Positions 1-9,877 are shown, numbered from the stretch's first letter. The stretch: DNA of 64,000 nucleotides from Lysobacterales bacterium (GCA_014946745.1 JADCRD010000001.1:1486427-1550426), one strand, 5' to 3'. The notes: generated by a model from the sequence alone, not told the origin. Translations and numbers: made by a program.

Positions 1-798
1 GGTCTGGCCAAGCGCGCCGGCCGCGGCGGGGTTGTCCGACACCGGAAAGACGACCGGGGTGAAGATCGGCCGGGTTTCGGAGTCCGACAGCGCCGGAATG
101 CGAGTCGCGAAAGCGCGCTGGAAACCCGCGGTGCCGGCCTGGGCCGCATAGTCGCTGGAGGCGGAGAGCTCGACCCAGAGCCAGCCGCCGTTCTGCAGCC
201 GCGGCGCCGCGTCGATCCTGATGTCGATGGGGACAATCAGCCCCAAGGCCTCGGCCAGGCGCGGTCGGCGCAGGCTGAAGGCGATGGCCTCGCCCCAGCC
301 GATCTCGGTCGGTGGCAGTGGAGGCACGTCCTTCGGCGGGCACTGCATCAGGCAGCGGTAGGTGTCGTCGACGAGGGCGAGGGACGTGCGCGGCTGCACG
401 AAGTCGAAGGCCTGTCGATAGCTTTTCGGCAGGTACTTTCTGAGCTGCTTCGTCGTGTCCGGCGCTTGTGCGGCGAAGGTGTCGCCCGAGGGGCCGTCGG
501 GGATATCGAGCGCGTCCTTGATCGCCTCGAAAATCGCTCGCGCGTCGGGCGCGCCGCGGCGGGGCGTGTCGACGGTCTGGTCGACATTCGTGCGCATGGG
601 CAGGGCGCCGACAGCGTCGGACACGAACACACGGAACGAAAGCTCTGCATCCGCGAATGCGGGCAGCCCTGGGGGAGCAGCCAGAAGCGGCTTCAGCGGG
701 TTGCCGGTCGGCGCCACGAGCACGCGTAGCGACAGCGTCCGGCTGGCCGGCTGCCAGGACTGGAGGTAGGGGACGAACGTGAGTTTCGGGGCGGGCAT
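1..798 (-). CDS. Unrecognised protein, C-terminus beyond left edge
   Basis: Open frame on the minus strand starting MPAPKLTFVPYLQSW and still open at base 1, so about 266 residues are visible. The ATG is preceded by TAGGAGACCCTC, a strong ribosome binding site that overlaps the stop of the upstream 1621-residue gene. The 9-bp spacing indicates an operon and probably coupled translation. No signal peptide, membrane segment or known catalytic motif is visible. The visible part is rich in Pro and Ala with alternating hydrophobic stretches that suggest beta structure. I do not recognise the family. Its partner is probably the large protein next to it, since both lack export signals and share an operon. 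Confidence 0.75.
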   Translation of the reverse strand, partial: MPAPKLTFVPYLQSWQPASRTLSLRVLVAPTGNPLKPLLAAPPGLPAFADAELSFRVFVSDAVGALPMRTNVDQTVDTPRRGAPDARAIFEAIKDALDIPDGPSGDTFAAQAPDTTKQLRKYLPKSYRQAFDFVQPRTSLALVDDTYRCLMQCPPKDVPPLPPTEIGWGEAIAFSLRRPRLAEALGLIVPIDIRIDAAPRLQNGGWLWVELSASSDYAAQAGTAGFQRAFATRIPALSDSETRPIFTPVVFPVSDNPAAAGALGQT

Positions 799-807
799 GA
801 GGGTCTC

Positions 808-3800
808 CTACTCCAGCGTGGTGGTGCCGCTGACCGTGTAGGTCGCATTGATGGAGATGATGAGGAAGATGTCGACCTGCAGCTTCACCTTGCCGGTGTA
901 GTCGCAGAGCGTCTTGTCCTTGGTGCCGCCGCCGGGCAGCGCCTCGGTCTTTTTGTAGACGACGCCTTTCAACTCGGCCAAAAGCTTGACGCTGGTGATC
1001 GGGAAATCCTCGATCACCTTCACGCCTGCCTCGAACCGCACGAGGCCGCCGAACTTCGGGGTGTCGGTCGTGAAGTCGTAGATGAAGACGAAGCCGACCC
1101 CGAAATAGGCGTAGGCCTCGAACGGGCCGACCTTGCCCTTCACTCCAAGCCCGGCGAAGGCCGTGAGTTCGAGCTTTTCCTCGGTTACGACACCCAGGAC
1201 GCTCGCGATCGAGAACTTCACGTCGAGCTGGACGAGGACATAGACCTTGAGCTCGGCGGGGCCGCCACCCCCGCCGAGGATGGGAAACTCGGCCTTGACG
1301 CCGGCCATGAGCTCGCCTGTGGCCTTGGTGCCGCCGGTCGCCATGTCCCAGCCCGTGGAGCCGCCGGCACCGAGGAGGAGCTTGATCGTCGCCCCGCCGA
1401 TCGAGAAGCCTTCTTTCGGGACCTCCTGGATCGACTCGATGACGACCTTGATCTCGTGCTTGGCGTTCGACGCGCCCAGATCAATCGGGCCCAGCGTGTC
1501 GCGGGCGCCGAAGACCGGGATGAAGCTCAGGATTTTCTCGACGGGCTCGTAGACCAGCGTGTCGATCTCGGCCACCTGCGGGCGCTGGTCGGTGGAGCCG
1601 ACGATGCGAAGCTTCGCGCCCGAGGCCCGTTCGAGCCCTGCGATGTCGGACCACAGCGTGAGCCCGTTGAACTCGGCCGACCACGTGTCGGCGCCGAGGG
1701 TCATCTGCAGGGTCGAGTCCTCGTAGGTCAACTCCGACCCGTGGCCCTGGCTGCCGGCGAGGCGGAGAGGGACGGGATGGTTGACCACGGTGACCGGGGC
1801 CGACAGCGCCATCGATCCCGTCGGCCCGACGTTGAAGTGCATCGGCGCCGGCAGCTTGATCGCGTTCTGTGGCGGCGGAAAGGCACCCTTCGAGGTTGAC
1901 CGCGCGAGGATGTCCGCCAGTTCGGGCGGCAGCGTGCTGGTGACGCGCGCAGCGCCCGTGTTCCCGGACTGCGGGCGTGGAAACAGGAAACCGTGGGTCG
2001 GCGTGCTTTGCAGCAGGCAGTAATCATTTCGCGGCGCGGAGGGGGTCAGCAGATCGATCGGATCCGCCATCCGCCACGGGCCGAGTGAAACCGCCGCGTC
2101 GCGCGGAGGGGCGTTGAAGGCTGCGTCGCTGCCGGCGGGATACTTCACGGCATGGCGGCGAACGATCGGAACGCCCAGGGATTCCGAGACAGGCACCGCC
2201 TCGCCACCGTCCGGAGGGACGACCGCAACGGGACGCTGGACCACCGACCAGGCGCCGGTCTTCGGCAGTTTCGGCACGCCCCGGACGGTGGCGACGAAGA
2301 GCGGCTTGCCGGCGTCGTCGACCACGCCCATCTCGATCCGACGGGCGCGGAACGGCAGCTTCGAGGCGCCAAAGTCGATCCAGGTGTCGATGGGGCCGCC
2401 GGGCGCGCCCTGCGCCTGGATCAGCGCGCGCAGCGCATCCGCGCTGGCGGGGTCGCCGTTCGGCTGGGTTTGCAGCCAGCCGAGCACGCCGTTCGCGGGC
2501 ACGCGCCCCGCAAGCCCCTCAAGCGCGAGGTCGGCGTCGAAGTAGTAGGGCACGAAGGTGGCGCCGTCCGCAGAGAACTCGATGCCCGGCGCTGGGCGGA
2601 TCGTGCGGATGTTGAACAGGCCCTTGAAGATGCCAGAGTCGAAGGCGTACTCGGCGACCTGCGGGTCCGGGGCAGGGTTGGAGGGATCGACATAGCGGTA
2701 GTCGAGCAGGCCGGGCGAGGTCGCCTGCCAGCCCGTGTCGCGCCGGATCACGCCGCCGCCCGAGCGGCGCTCGACGATGACCGAGCGTGTGACCTTGATG
2801 CCCCAGGGGTGCAGCACGCTGGCCACCTTGATGATCTCGAGCGCAGTGCGCCCGGTCATCACCTGGAACTGGGTCTTCGCGGTCTCGGCGAACAGGGCGA
2901 ACGGGTTCTCCCACTTCGAGAAGTTCGATCCGCCATAGCCCGACAGGTCGAAGCGGGTGACGGGCACCTTGGGGTTTGCCGACATGTCGTTGTTGAAGAT
3001 CGTCTCGACGTCGCCTGCGGGGTCGCCGGTACTCGACAGGACCGAAAGCCCGAACGGCATGCCGGTCGCAAGGTCAACACCGTTGATGAGCTGCCGCGTT
3101 GCACCCTCGAAGTAGGGCGAGACTTCGCCCGGCTTCTCGCGGCCGCCTTCGGCCTTCGCAGTGATCTGCAGCCCACCTTTCGCCGTCTCGGTCGGAAATT
3201 CGGGCTGCGTGATCTCGTAGCTGTCGGCGCGGCGCGAGCCGCTGTCGTTGGGCTGGAGGTCGACGACCGTGACGATGCCGAAGGGCAGGGTCGTGCGGAA
3301 GGTGACCCGGGTGCCGTCGTCGAAGACCTCCTTCGTGGTGGCGAGGAGCGGCTCCGGAATCACCGGCGCCAGCTTCTGCGAGCGCGCACCGAGCACGGTT
3401 GCGCCGCCGTCGGTGGCCGAGGCGAGCGGTGTCGGAAACCAGCCAAGGGTGAGGACGTCCTGGTCTTCATCGAGCGTACGCACCGGCTCCCACTGGATCT
3501 GCGGGAGCGTGACCAAGCGCATCGCCTCGACGCTGGAGTGGACGTCGAGCCCCAGGATCGGGAAACCGCTACCGGCCGGGAGCGCCGCCACGTGGGTGAC
3601 ACTCTGGCCGCGGGCGGGCGTGCCCCACAGAGCAACGCCGAGCAGGTCCTGATTGGTGGAGACGTCAAGCAGGAAGAATGGCGGCGTGCGCCCCAGGCGC
3701 TCGTTGAACTGCCCGTCGATGGCCGCGTTGGAGGCCTGATTCAGCTTGATCGCGTTGCGCACGCGGCCCGCGCGCTGCTCTTGCTCGCGCGACTGTGCCT

Positions 3801-5673
3801 GCTTCAGCTCTTCCAGCGCCCGACGATCGAGACCTCTGCGCCCCTGCTCTGTTTGGGTCATGCCGACGTCGGGATCGCGATCAGAGCGCGGCGCGGGAAC
3901 CGGCTCCCCCGGGGACCGCGGGTTCGGGCAGACCAAGGGCAGCCCCAGGTCGCCGGCGAAGTCGATGCGCGCCGCTTCGGGACTGTCCCAGCGCACCAGC
4001 GCGCCGAGCAAAGCGCGCGGGCGGTCGAAGCCGGGGCGGCAGATGTGGAAGTTGCCGACGTAGGGGTCCGGCAGCGTCGGCGTCCAGGCATAGACCCCGA
4101 ATCGAAGCGCCAGAGTGCCGTGGTCGATCGCGTGTCGATCGCTCAAGCTGCCGGCGGCGATGACCATGTCGGCGCCGGTGGTCCAGACGAGCGCGTTGCG
4201 GAAGACGAGGCGTGTCTCCTCGGGGTTCTTCATGCCAGCGCCGAGCATCGCGCGGATGCCAGCCGAGGTGGCGGTGAGAAGGATCGCGCCGGTGTCGGTC
4301 GGTGTGCGGAGGGGCCGGCCGTTGGCGGCCACAGGCCGATCGAGCGCGAGCTTCACCGTTCCCGTTGCCATCAGGCTTTCGCCGTGCTCGACATCGCAGC
4401 GATGGAAGAACAGGAAGGGCCTGCGGTAGTCGTGACGCCAAGGAAGACGCCGCCCGCCAGTGTCGGGCAGCGCCCACAGCCTGTACGTCGTCTCGACCGG
4501 CGAGGGCAGGGGCGCGACGTCGATATCGAGCAGCGCCGTACCGCGATTCGTGAGCGCCAGCCAGGGGTCGAGCACATGGAAGCGCGGGTCGTGCGCATAC
4601 CAGCGCGCTTCGAGCCCCTCCAGCGCCATCCAGAAGCCGGGCGCCACGGCGGCCGGGCCAAGCGCAGCAGGCGCCGCCTGCACAACAGGAAGTGCCAGCG
4701 CGGCGCCCGCTATCCGCGCCTTGCCTTGGAAATCCGCCAGCGTCGATGCCATCGCGCCACCGTCGAAGCTGTCGGGCTCCACCGTGTAGCCCAGCAGCAG
4801 CGTCCAGAGCTGCGCAACAAACATCACCGTTCCGGTTGGGGCGCCGAACTCGAAGGTTTGCCCCCAGGCTTCCGCCCGCCCAGCGTCGCCACTCACCGTC
4901 ATGCCGCCGGGGCCGAAGCTCAGTGTGAGCGTCGGCAGCTCGAGCGCCACGCCTGATGAACAGGCATCGGCGCTCGGCGCGATCTTCTCGGCTTCGAGCA
5001 CGAGTGTCAGCGTTGCCTTGAGCGGCGCCGCGACCTCGATCCGGTCATCGCTCTGCGAGGAGACGCTTGCGAGCGCGAGCTTGCCGTCACTGACGGTCAC
5101 TCCAACATAGGCGCCAGCGGGGAGGGCCGGATCCACGAGGTTGCCGCGGATCCAGACCGTGCCCCTTTGAAGATCAAGTCGCGTTTCGCCGGGGCGTGAG
5201 ACGGTAGGGCGTCGCCCGCTGCTGATAACGAAGGCGGGGAGAGCAGCGCCTTGTTCGGTGACTTCGAGCCGGCGTGCCTCACGCCAGAACTCGAAGAAGA
5301 CGGGGCGGTCATCGACCGTGAAGGGACCGAGCCGTTCGGCAGCCCCGAGTGCGCTGAGGGGGCTCGCGATGCGGCCCGCCACGAGGTCCTCGCCCGGGTC
5401 GCGCCGCACGGCAACGATCGGCGGCTTGCGGGCCTCAGCGGCGCCGAGCGTCGCGCCGCTGATCTGCGAGCGCAACTGCGGACCCACCTCGATCCCGGCT
5501 GACAGACGGGTGGCGCGGCCAAGCGCGTCAGCGCCTCGCGTCGCTGCGGCCGTCAAGAGTGCTCTCAAGCGAACAAGCTTGCTTTCGTCGGCGGCAGCGA
5601 GATCGAGCGTGAGACGGGCGACGTCGTCGAGAGCGGCGGATTTTGCTTCGGGCTTTGCGGGGGGTCTGGCCAT
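808..5673 (-). CDS. Very large (1621 aa) protein of unknown function
   Basis: Single continuous frame. I chose the ATG at 5673 because CGCGAGGAAATC precedes it as a good ribosome binding site and the protein then starts MARPPAKPEAKSAALDD; a longer frame to 5907 lacks such a site and reads like noncoding DNA. There is no signal peptide. About residues 1-60 look alpha-helical, and most of the rest looks beta-rich with many short hydrophobic strands. A charged, Gln/Arg-rich stretch near the middle (GRRGLDRRALEELKQ) may be a short coiled linker. The last roughly 230 residues are Gly/Val/Phe-rich alternating strands (ELKVYVLVQLDVKFS, YFGVGFVFIYDF). No P-loop, protease, RHS/YD or contractile-injection motif was found. 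It is followed by the partial gene in the same operon. Function unknown; a structural or surface-binding role would be a guess. Confidence 0.85.
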   Translation of the reverse strand: MARPPAKPEAKSAALDDVARLTLDLAAADESKLVRLRALLTAAATRGADALGRATRLSAGIEVGPQLRSQISGATLGAAEARKPPIVAVRRDPGEDLVAGRIASPLSALGAAERLGPFTVDDRPVFFEFWREARRLEVTEQGAALPAFVISSGRRPTVSRPGETRLDLQRGTVWIRGNLVDPALPAGAYVGVTVSDGKLALASVSSQSDDRIEVAAPLKATLTLVLEAEKIAPSADACSSGVALELPTLTLSFGPGGMTVSGDAGRAEAWGQTFEFGAPTGTVMFVAQLWTLLLGYTVEPDSFDGGAMASTLADFQGKARIAGAALALPVVQAAPAALGPAAVAPGFWMALEGLEARWYAHDPRFHVLDPWLALTNRGTALLDIDVAPLPSPVETTYRLWALPDTGGRRLPWRHDYRRPFLFFHRCDVEHGESLMATGTVKLALDRPVAANGRPLRTPTDTGAILLTATSAGIRAMLGAGMKNPEETRLVFRNALVWTTGADMVIAAGSLSDRHAIDHGTLALRFGVYAWTPTLPDPYVGNFHICRPGFDRPRALLGALVRWDSPEAARIDFAGDLGLPLVCPNPRSPGEPVPAPRSDRDPDVGMTQTEQGRRGLDRRALEELKQAQSREQEQRAGRVRNAIKLNQASNAAIDGQFNERLGRTPPFFLLDVSTNQDLLGVALWGTPARGQSVTHVAALPAGSGFPILGLDVHSSVEAMRLVTLPQIQWEPVRTLDEDQDVLTLGWFPTPLASATDGGATVLGARSQKLAPVIPEPLLATTKEVFDDGTRVTFRTTLPFGIVTVVDLQPNDSGSRRADSYEITQPEFPTETAKGGLQITAKAEGGREKPGEVSPYFEGATRQLINGVDLATGMPFGLSVLSSTGDPAGDVETIFNNDMSANPKVPVTRFDLSGYGGSNFSKWENPFALFAETAKTQFQVMTGRTALEIIKVASVLHPWGIKVTRSVIVERRSGGGVIRRDTGWQATSPGLLDYRYVDPSNPAPDPQVAEYAFDSGIFKGLFNIRTIRPAPGIEFSADGATFVPYYFDADLALEGLAGRVPANGVLGWLQTQPNGDPASADALRALIQAQGAPGGPIDTWIDFGASKLPFRARRIEMGVVDDAGKPLFVATVRGVPKLPKTGAWSVVQRPVAVVPPDGGEAVPVSESLGVPIVRRHAVKYPAGSDAAFNAPPRDAAVSLGPWRMADPIDLLTPSAPRNDYCLLQSTPTHGFLFPRPQSGNTGAARVTSTLPPELADILARSTSKGAFPPPQNAIKLPAPMHFNVGPTGSMALSAPVTVVNHPVPLRLAGSQGHGSELTYEDSTLQMTLGADTWSAEFNGLTLWSDIAGLERASGAKLRIVGSTDQRPQVAEIDTLVYEPVEKILSFIPVFGARDTLGPIDLGASNAKHEIKVVIESIQEVPKEGFSIGGATIKLLLGAGGSTGWDMATGGTKATGELMAGVKAEFPILGGGGGPAELKVYVLVQLDVKFSIASVLGVVTEEKLELTAFAGLGVKGKVGPFEAYAYFGVGFVFIYDFTTDTPKFGGLVRFEAGVKVIEDFPITSVKLLAELKGVVYKKTEALPGGGTKDKTLCDYTGKVKLQVDIFLIISINATYTVSGTTTLE

Positions 5674-6311
5674 GATTTCCTCGCGAACGAAGGAGCCGTT
5701 GCGGCGCAGGCAATCGCCCACGCCGGGGCGGGAGGCAAGCGGAGGATCGCGGCGAAGCTCGCTTGCCGGCCTGGATCTCGCACCCTGTGCGGTCGGATGG
5801 CGCTGGATCCGTGGGAGAACAACTTGGGAATCGTCTGATGCTGCTAAGCGCCACGCACCGCCATCTAGTGCCAGAGCACGCAGCGGTTCCGCGTGTGTCA
5901 GCTCCACAGAGCTCGACGCAGGGCGACTGTCTCAGCGAACAAGCTCCGCCTTTGTCAGATTCTTCGCCGCTCGTCAGACATCACATGCGGCGCGCATCGA
6001 GCGGCGGAAAGCTTCGCAGCCGAAACGTTGCGAGCGCGGGGTAGGGAAGGGGCGCAACCGACCAAGGTTGATCGCGCGCATCGGCTGCAGGCTGATCGCA
6101 TCGGCGGCGTAGCGGGTGGTTCGGCCATCGATGGCACTGCGGCGAGTCATCGTGTTCCGGGCGACGTGAGGCCTGACACCCGCGGCCCTACCGCCAGCGG
6201 CGAAGTCCGCCGTGTCGCATCCCTTGCGGGCGAAAAGCGGCAGGCGGCTGCGGCCGCACGCCGAACCCAGCGCGTGCTGACAGGCGATCGAGCGCTCGTA
6301 CCACGACTCGA
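5674..6311. other. 638-bp gap without a recognised gene
   Basis: This stretch lies upstream of the 1621-residue gene and downstream of the split beta-helix gene, both on the minus strand. It should hold the promoter of the large-protein operon, but I see no convincing -35/-10 pair. Short frames here have atypical Arg/Ser-rich translations and no ribosome binding sites, so I treat them as noise. Confidence 0.5.
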
Positions 6312-8085
6312 TCACTCGAACCCGTCGGAGAACAGCCGCCCCTCGAACGAAATGCAGCCGGATACTTCGGAGGTGCTGCGCGGTTGGCTGTCGGTGTCGC
6401 TGCTGGTCATGCGGGTGGCGGTCGCGGCAATCAGGCGTGGGCTTGCGAAGAAGTCGGGATCACCCGGCGCAGCAATAATGCCGCTGTAACTGGCGTTGCC
6501 GTCAAAGCTCGCGGTGCCGTTGCTGATCGTGGCAAACGTGGCACCCAGCCAGGTCTGCGGTGAGCCGCTGCCGAAGATGATCGGCAGCGGACAATCGATC
6601 ACCGCGTAGAAGTCGATGCGGTAGGTGCCATTGCTGGAGCTCAGGCTGCCGCTGGCGATGCCCACAGCCTGGCTGGCGGCGCCCTGACCGATCGCGCTGG
6701 CTACGGTCGGGCGGTTCTGGCGGAGGTTGCCCGAACCCGCCGGCACCGGGCCTGAGTTGTTGGTGTTCTGGCTGGCGCCGTCGTCGGACAGGTCGATCGG
6801 CTGCTCACCGTTGTCGGTAATGGTGTTTCGCAGCACCGCGATGCGCACCGCATCGCCGGTGATCACCACGCCATCGTCGCCATTGAAGCGGATCTGGTTT
6901 TCGTCGACCACCGCATCGGCGGCAGCGTCGTCGAAGCGGACGCCGTCCTCCGCATTGCCGAAGGTGCTGCCGCAGCTCAGCGGCGTACACAGTGCGTTGA
7001 TGCCGATGCGATTGTTGCTGATCCCGGTGCCGCGCGCGTTGCTGCCGGCGACAAGGATGCCGTGGCGAGTGTTGTTGCTGATGGTGTTGCCGGTGACCGC
7101 GGTGAAGCGGCCGGCGATGACGATGCCATCGCGGTTGGCTTCGGTGCTCGCGCTGCCGCCGGGACCGACGCCGATGTAGTTGTTGACGATGTTGGCATTG
7201 CGCGCGCCGCCGCCGACGCGGATCGCAGCGTCGGTGCTGTCGGAGAACACGTTGCGCTCAGCTGGATCGGGCCCGCCGATGTCGACGCCTGCCGCTGCGC
7301 TGCCGAGCAGCGAGCCCACCTGCACGCCATTGACGCTGGGCAGCAGCGTGACCAGGTTCGAGGCTGGTCCGATCTGCCCGCCGAACTGCGAGCCCACCAG
7401 GCGATGACCATTGCCGCCGGTGAGATTCAATGCGATGAAAGTGAAACCGCCGAAGCCGAGCCCGTCGATGGTGACCGCCACTGTGTCATCGGTGTCGGTG
7501 GAGATTCCGTTGAACACGCTGCCTTGGCCGTTCAGACCAATGCAGCGCACCGCGTTGTTCGCGGTGGGAGCGGTGTTGCGTGCCGATCCGGGCTGGGTAT
7601 AGCCATCGATCACCACTGGGCCGGTGATCGTCGGCAGCGGCGTGGCGAGATTGATGATGCGCGGGCCGCAGGTGCTGCCGATGCCGAAGTGGATGCGATT
7701 CAAGTTCGATGACACCTTGGCGTCTGAAATCGCCTGCCGCAATGATCCGGCGCCGCTGTCGTTGGTATTGGTGACGGTGATTGTGGTTGCGGTGGTGCCC
7801 ACCGAGGATTCGAAGGCGCCTCGATCCGGCAGCGTGCCGAACCAGCGCACGTTGCCAGTGTGATCGCTACCGGTCTGCGCGCTGCCGATGGGCGTGCCGG
7901 TGTTGATGGCGGGCGAGGTGTTCTGCAGGCGGTAGTTCTGCGCTGCAGCGTTGACAAACAGCGGATCGGCCGTGCTGTTGCCAACCGGCGCCACGGCCAG
8001 CGGATCGCCCTGGATCGTGGTGATCGTGTTGTTGATGAGGGTCAGGTTGACCTCTGGATTGCCGGCGCTGTCGTAAGCTCCCCGG
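6312..8085 (-). pseudogene. 3' part of IS-interrupted secreted beta-helix protein
   Basis: Encodes about 590 residues of a right-handed parallel beta-helix protein: repeated N-x-I/V-x-x-N-x-I turns (NNTITTIQ, NNYIGVGPGG, NTISNNTRHG, NRIGINAL, NTITDNG) and a GSLRQAI segment typical of choice-of-anchor/CSLREAI-type bacterial exported proteins. The chain ends CISFEGRLFSDGFE, a C-terminal GFE tail shared by four other proteins in this window. The N-terminal part with the signal peptide lies on the other side of an IS3-family element (9262-9740). Joining base 8085 to base 9262 restores one 751-codon frame. The fragment alone has no start or signal peptide of its own; its apparent start lies inside the insertion sequence. 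Confidence 0.85.
8083..8085. repeat. Left copy of putative 3-bp target duplication (CGG)
   Basis: CGG here and CGG at 9259-9261 flank the element as I bounded it. IS3-family elements make 3-5 bp duplications. Three bases can match by chance, but with these limits excision also restores the reading frame of the host gene. Confidence 0.5.
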
Positions 8086-8143
8086 TACTGCGGACACAGG
8101 TTTCTAGAACTTTCTGGCAAGGTTTCCCAGCCAGGAGGTTCAG

Positions 8144-8410
8144 ATGCGCAAGTCAAAGTTCAGCGAGACGCAGATCGTCTCGATCCTCAAGCAGGCCGAT
8201 GCGGGTATGCCGGTCAAGGACGTTTGCCGGCAGGCCGGGATCAGTGTGGCGACGTACTACCAGTGGAAGTCGAAGTTCGGTGGCATGGAAGCCTCGGAGC
8301 TCAAGCGCGTGCGCGAGCTCGAGGAGGAAAACAGCCGCCTCAAGCGCCTGTACGCCGACCTCGCGCTGGAGAACTCGGCGATGAAGGACCTGATCGCAAA
8401 AAAGTTGTAG
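8144..8410 (+). CDS. IS3-family transposase OrfA (HTH protein)
   Basis: 88 residues starting MRKSKFSETQIVSILKQAD. An N-terminal HTH_Tnp_1-type helix-turn-helix (about 5-45, with CRQAGISVATYYQWKSKFGG) is followed by a leucine-zipper-like coil (50-80, ELKRVRELEEENSRLKRLY), the usual OrfA layout. A good ribosome binding site (CCAGGAGGTTCAG) precedes the ATG. OrfA alone acts as a regulator; the OrfAB fusion is the transposase. Confidence 0.93.
   Translation: MRKSKFSETQIVSILKQADAGMPVKDVCRQAGISVATYYQWKSKFGGMEASELKRVRELEEENSRLKRLYADLALENSAMKDLIAKKL
8398..8404 (+). promoter_or_regulatory. -1 programmed frameshift heptamer AAAAAAG
   Basis: A AAA AAG lies in the orfA frame at its last codons. Slipping back one base at 8404 continues as GTT GTA GCG CCG into orfB. 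This is the classical IS3 slippery site that makes the OrfAB fusion. Confidence 0.85.
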
Positions 8411-9258
8411 CGCCGGCGCAGAAGCGCGAGGCGGTGCGTTTCCTCTCGGAAGCCCATCGCCTGCCGCTGCGTCGGTCCTGCGCCTGCATCGGGCTGTCGC
8501 GCTCGGCCTGGTACGCCCCGCCACTGGACTGGACGGTGCGCGATGCCGAACTGATCGCAGCGCTTTCAGAGGCTGTGCGCGAGCGGCCGAGCCGAGGTTT
8601 CTGGAAGTGCTCGGACCTGCTGCGGCGCCGGCGTCCCGACTGGAATCCCAAGCGCATCTATCGCGTGTACAAGGCCATGAAGCTCAATCTGCGCCGCCCC
8701 GCCAAGCGTCGTCTGCCCAAACGCGAGCGCGTACCGCTGTATGTGCCGCGACTGCCCGACAGCGTGTGGTCGGCGGACTTCATGAGCGACGCGCTCGCCT
8801 GCGGCCGACGCTTCCGCACCTTCAACGTGATCGACGACTTCAACCGCGAGGCGCTGCACATCGAGGTCGACACCTCGATCAACGCGCAGCGCCTGATCGG
8901 CGTCTTCGAGCGCCTGCAGCGCGAGCGTGGGCTGCCGCAGGTGCTGCGCACCGACAACGGCCCTGAGTTTCTCGGCGAAGCATTCGTGGCTTGGGCGAAG
9001 TCCCAAGGTATGGCCATCCAGTACATCCAGCCCGGCAAGCCCAATCAAAACGCCTACATCGAGCGCTTCAACCGGACATTCCGCGAGGAGGTCCTGGACC
9101 CGCACCTGTTCTCTCGCTTGGACGACGTCCGCGAGGCGGCGTGGTGGTGGATGCTCGACTACAACGAGGAACGACCCCATGACGCCCTCGACGGGATGAC
9201 ACCCGCCGAGCGCAAAGCCCAAGCAACCGAAGGTTCTAGGAATTCCTTGTCCGCTTGA
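8404..9258 (+). CDS. IS3-family transposase OrfB (DDE integrase domain), made by frameshift
   Basis: About 284 residues beginning VVAPAQKREAVRFLSEAH after the frameshift; the frame has no convincing start of its own. It contains the HTH_21 segment (SRGFWKCSDLLRRRRPDWNPKRIYRVYK) and an rve integrase core: first Asp in WSADFMSD, second Asp in RTDNGPEF, Glu in YIERFNRTFREEVLD. It ends DGMTPAERKAQATEGSRNSLSA. The length and intact triad suggest a functional enzyme. Its stop falls in the right terminal repeat. Confidence 0.92.
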   Translation, partial: VVAPAQKREAVRFLSEAHRLPLRRSCACIGLSRSAWYAPPLDWTVRDAELIAALSEAVRERPSRGFWKCSDLLRRRRPDWNPKRIYRVYKAMKLNLRRPAKRRLPKRERVPLYVPRLPDSVWSADFMSDALACGRRFRTFNVIDDFNREALHIEVDTSINAQRLIGVFERLQRERGLPQVLRTDNGPEFLGEAFVAWAKSQGMAIQYIQPGKPNQNAYIERFNRTFREEVLDPHLFSRLDDVREAAWWWMLDYNEERPHDALDGMTPAERKAQATEGSRNSLSA

Positions 9259-9261
9259 CGG
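9259..9261. repeat. Right copy of putative 3-bp target duplication (CGG)
   Basis: Matches CGG at 8083-8085; see the left copy for reasoning. Confidence 0.5.
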
Positions 9262-9740
9262 GAGAGCTTACGCTGGATACGGACTTTCCCGATTTGATCG
9301 AACCACACGCGGTCGATATCGGCGCTGTAGTTGCCTTCGGTCAGCCCCTCGAGAATCGGCTGCAAGAAGTCCATGTTTCGAAACGTCAGCCGATCGATCG
9401 CGATATCCGCCGAGTCTTGTGACGTCATCAGGTCCACTTGACGACCGGGAGCCGTGATCACAGTCAGGGAAGGATCAGCACTGCGCGCCGTGCAGCCGCT
9501 GTTGTAGCCACCGCGCAGTCTGATCGTGTTGTTGCGCGTTTCGCACGACGCGATCGGGTTCCGGTCCAGGCACGTCTGCGTCACGTCATAGGTACCCGTG
9601 ACCAGACGGATCTCGACCTCCTCGTTGGCAGCGATCTGCGCCGCCGCCTCGAGCTGTGCCACGGTGCTGACGCAGCGGACCTGTTGCGCCGTTGCCGCGT
9701 GCGCGATGCAAAGCAGGGCGATACCGATGATGGAACGCAT
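9262..9740 (-). pseudogene. 5' part of IS-interrupted secreted beta-helix protein
   Basis: Starts MRSIIGIALLCIAHAATAQQ, a clear signal peptide cleaved near Ala18/Gln19, followed by about 140 residues of beta-helix-like sequence (NTIRLRGGYNSGC, SADIAIDRLTFRNMD). The ATG follows AGAAGGCGTTCGC. The coding sequence runs into the insertion sequence at 9261 and is cut off in ORF terms inside it. Joined to 6312-8085 it would give ...IQRKLS-RGAYDSAGN... in frame, a 750-residue exported protein. Unless the element excises precisely the protein is lost. Confidence 0.85.
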
Positions 9741-9877
9741 GCGAACGCCTTCTGATCAGGTGCTTGCCAACAGGAATGCCGTCGCGCGCCCAAAGCGAAC
9801 ATGCGCGTTGGATTCATGCGGAATTCCATCGAAGGGTCTGCGGCGCCTCGGAACCTGATGGCCTGTCAGAAAATGCG

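Larger units (their letters stand above)
8086..9258 (+). mobile_element. IS3-family insertion sequence, 1173 bp
   Basis: Complete element with two overlapping transposase frames (orfA, orfB) joined by a -1 frameshift. The ends carry imperfect inverted repeats: the left end has GCGGACACAGG followed by TTCTAGAAC, and the right end read in reverse has GCGGACAAGG followed by TCCTAGAAC. The exact outer bases are inferred from the CGG/CGG flanks and the restored frame; 1-4 bp uncertainty remains. The OrfA/OrfB sequences look intact, so the element may be active. It interrupts an exported beta-helix protein gene on the opposite strand. Confidence 0.85.

Noticed and set aside
2152-4956. 934-codon plus-strand open frame antisense to the 1621-residue gene
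   Set aside because: Arg/Gly/Ala-rich translation without any motif, fully antisense to a better frame with a good ribosome binding site; typical GC-rich shadow.
8086-9258. Adjacent deletion accompanying the IS insertion
   Set aside because: Considered because no 4-bp target duplication was found, but a 3-bp CGG duplication and exact restoration of the reading frame make a simple insertion more likely.
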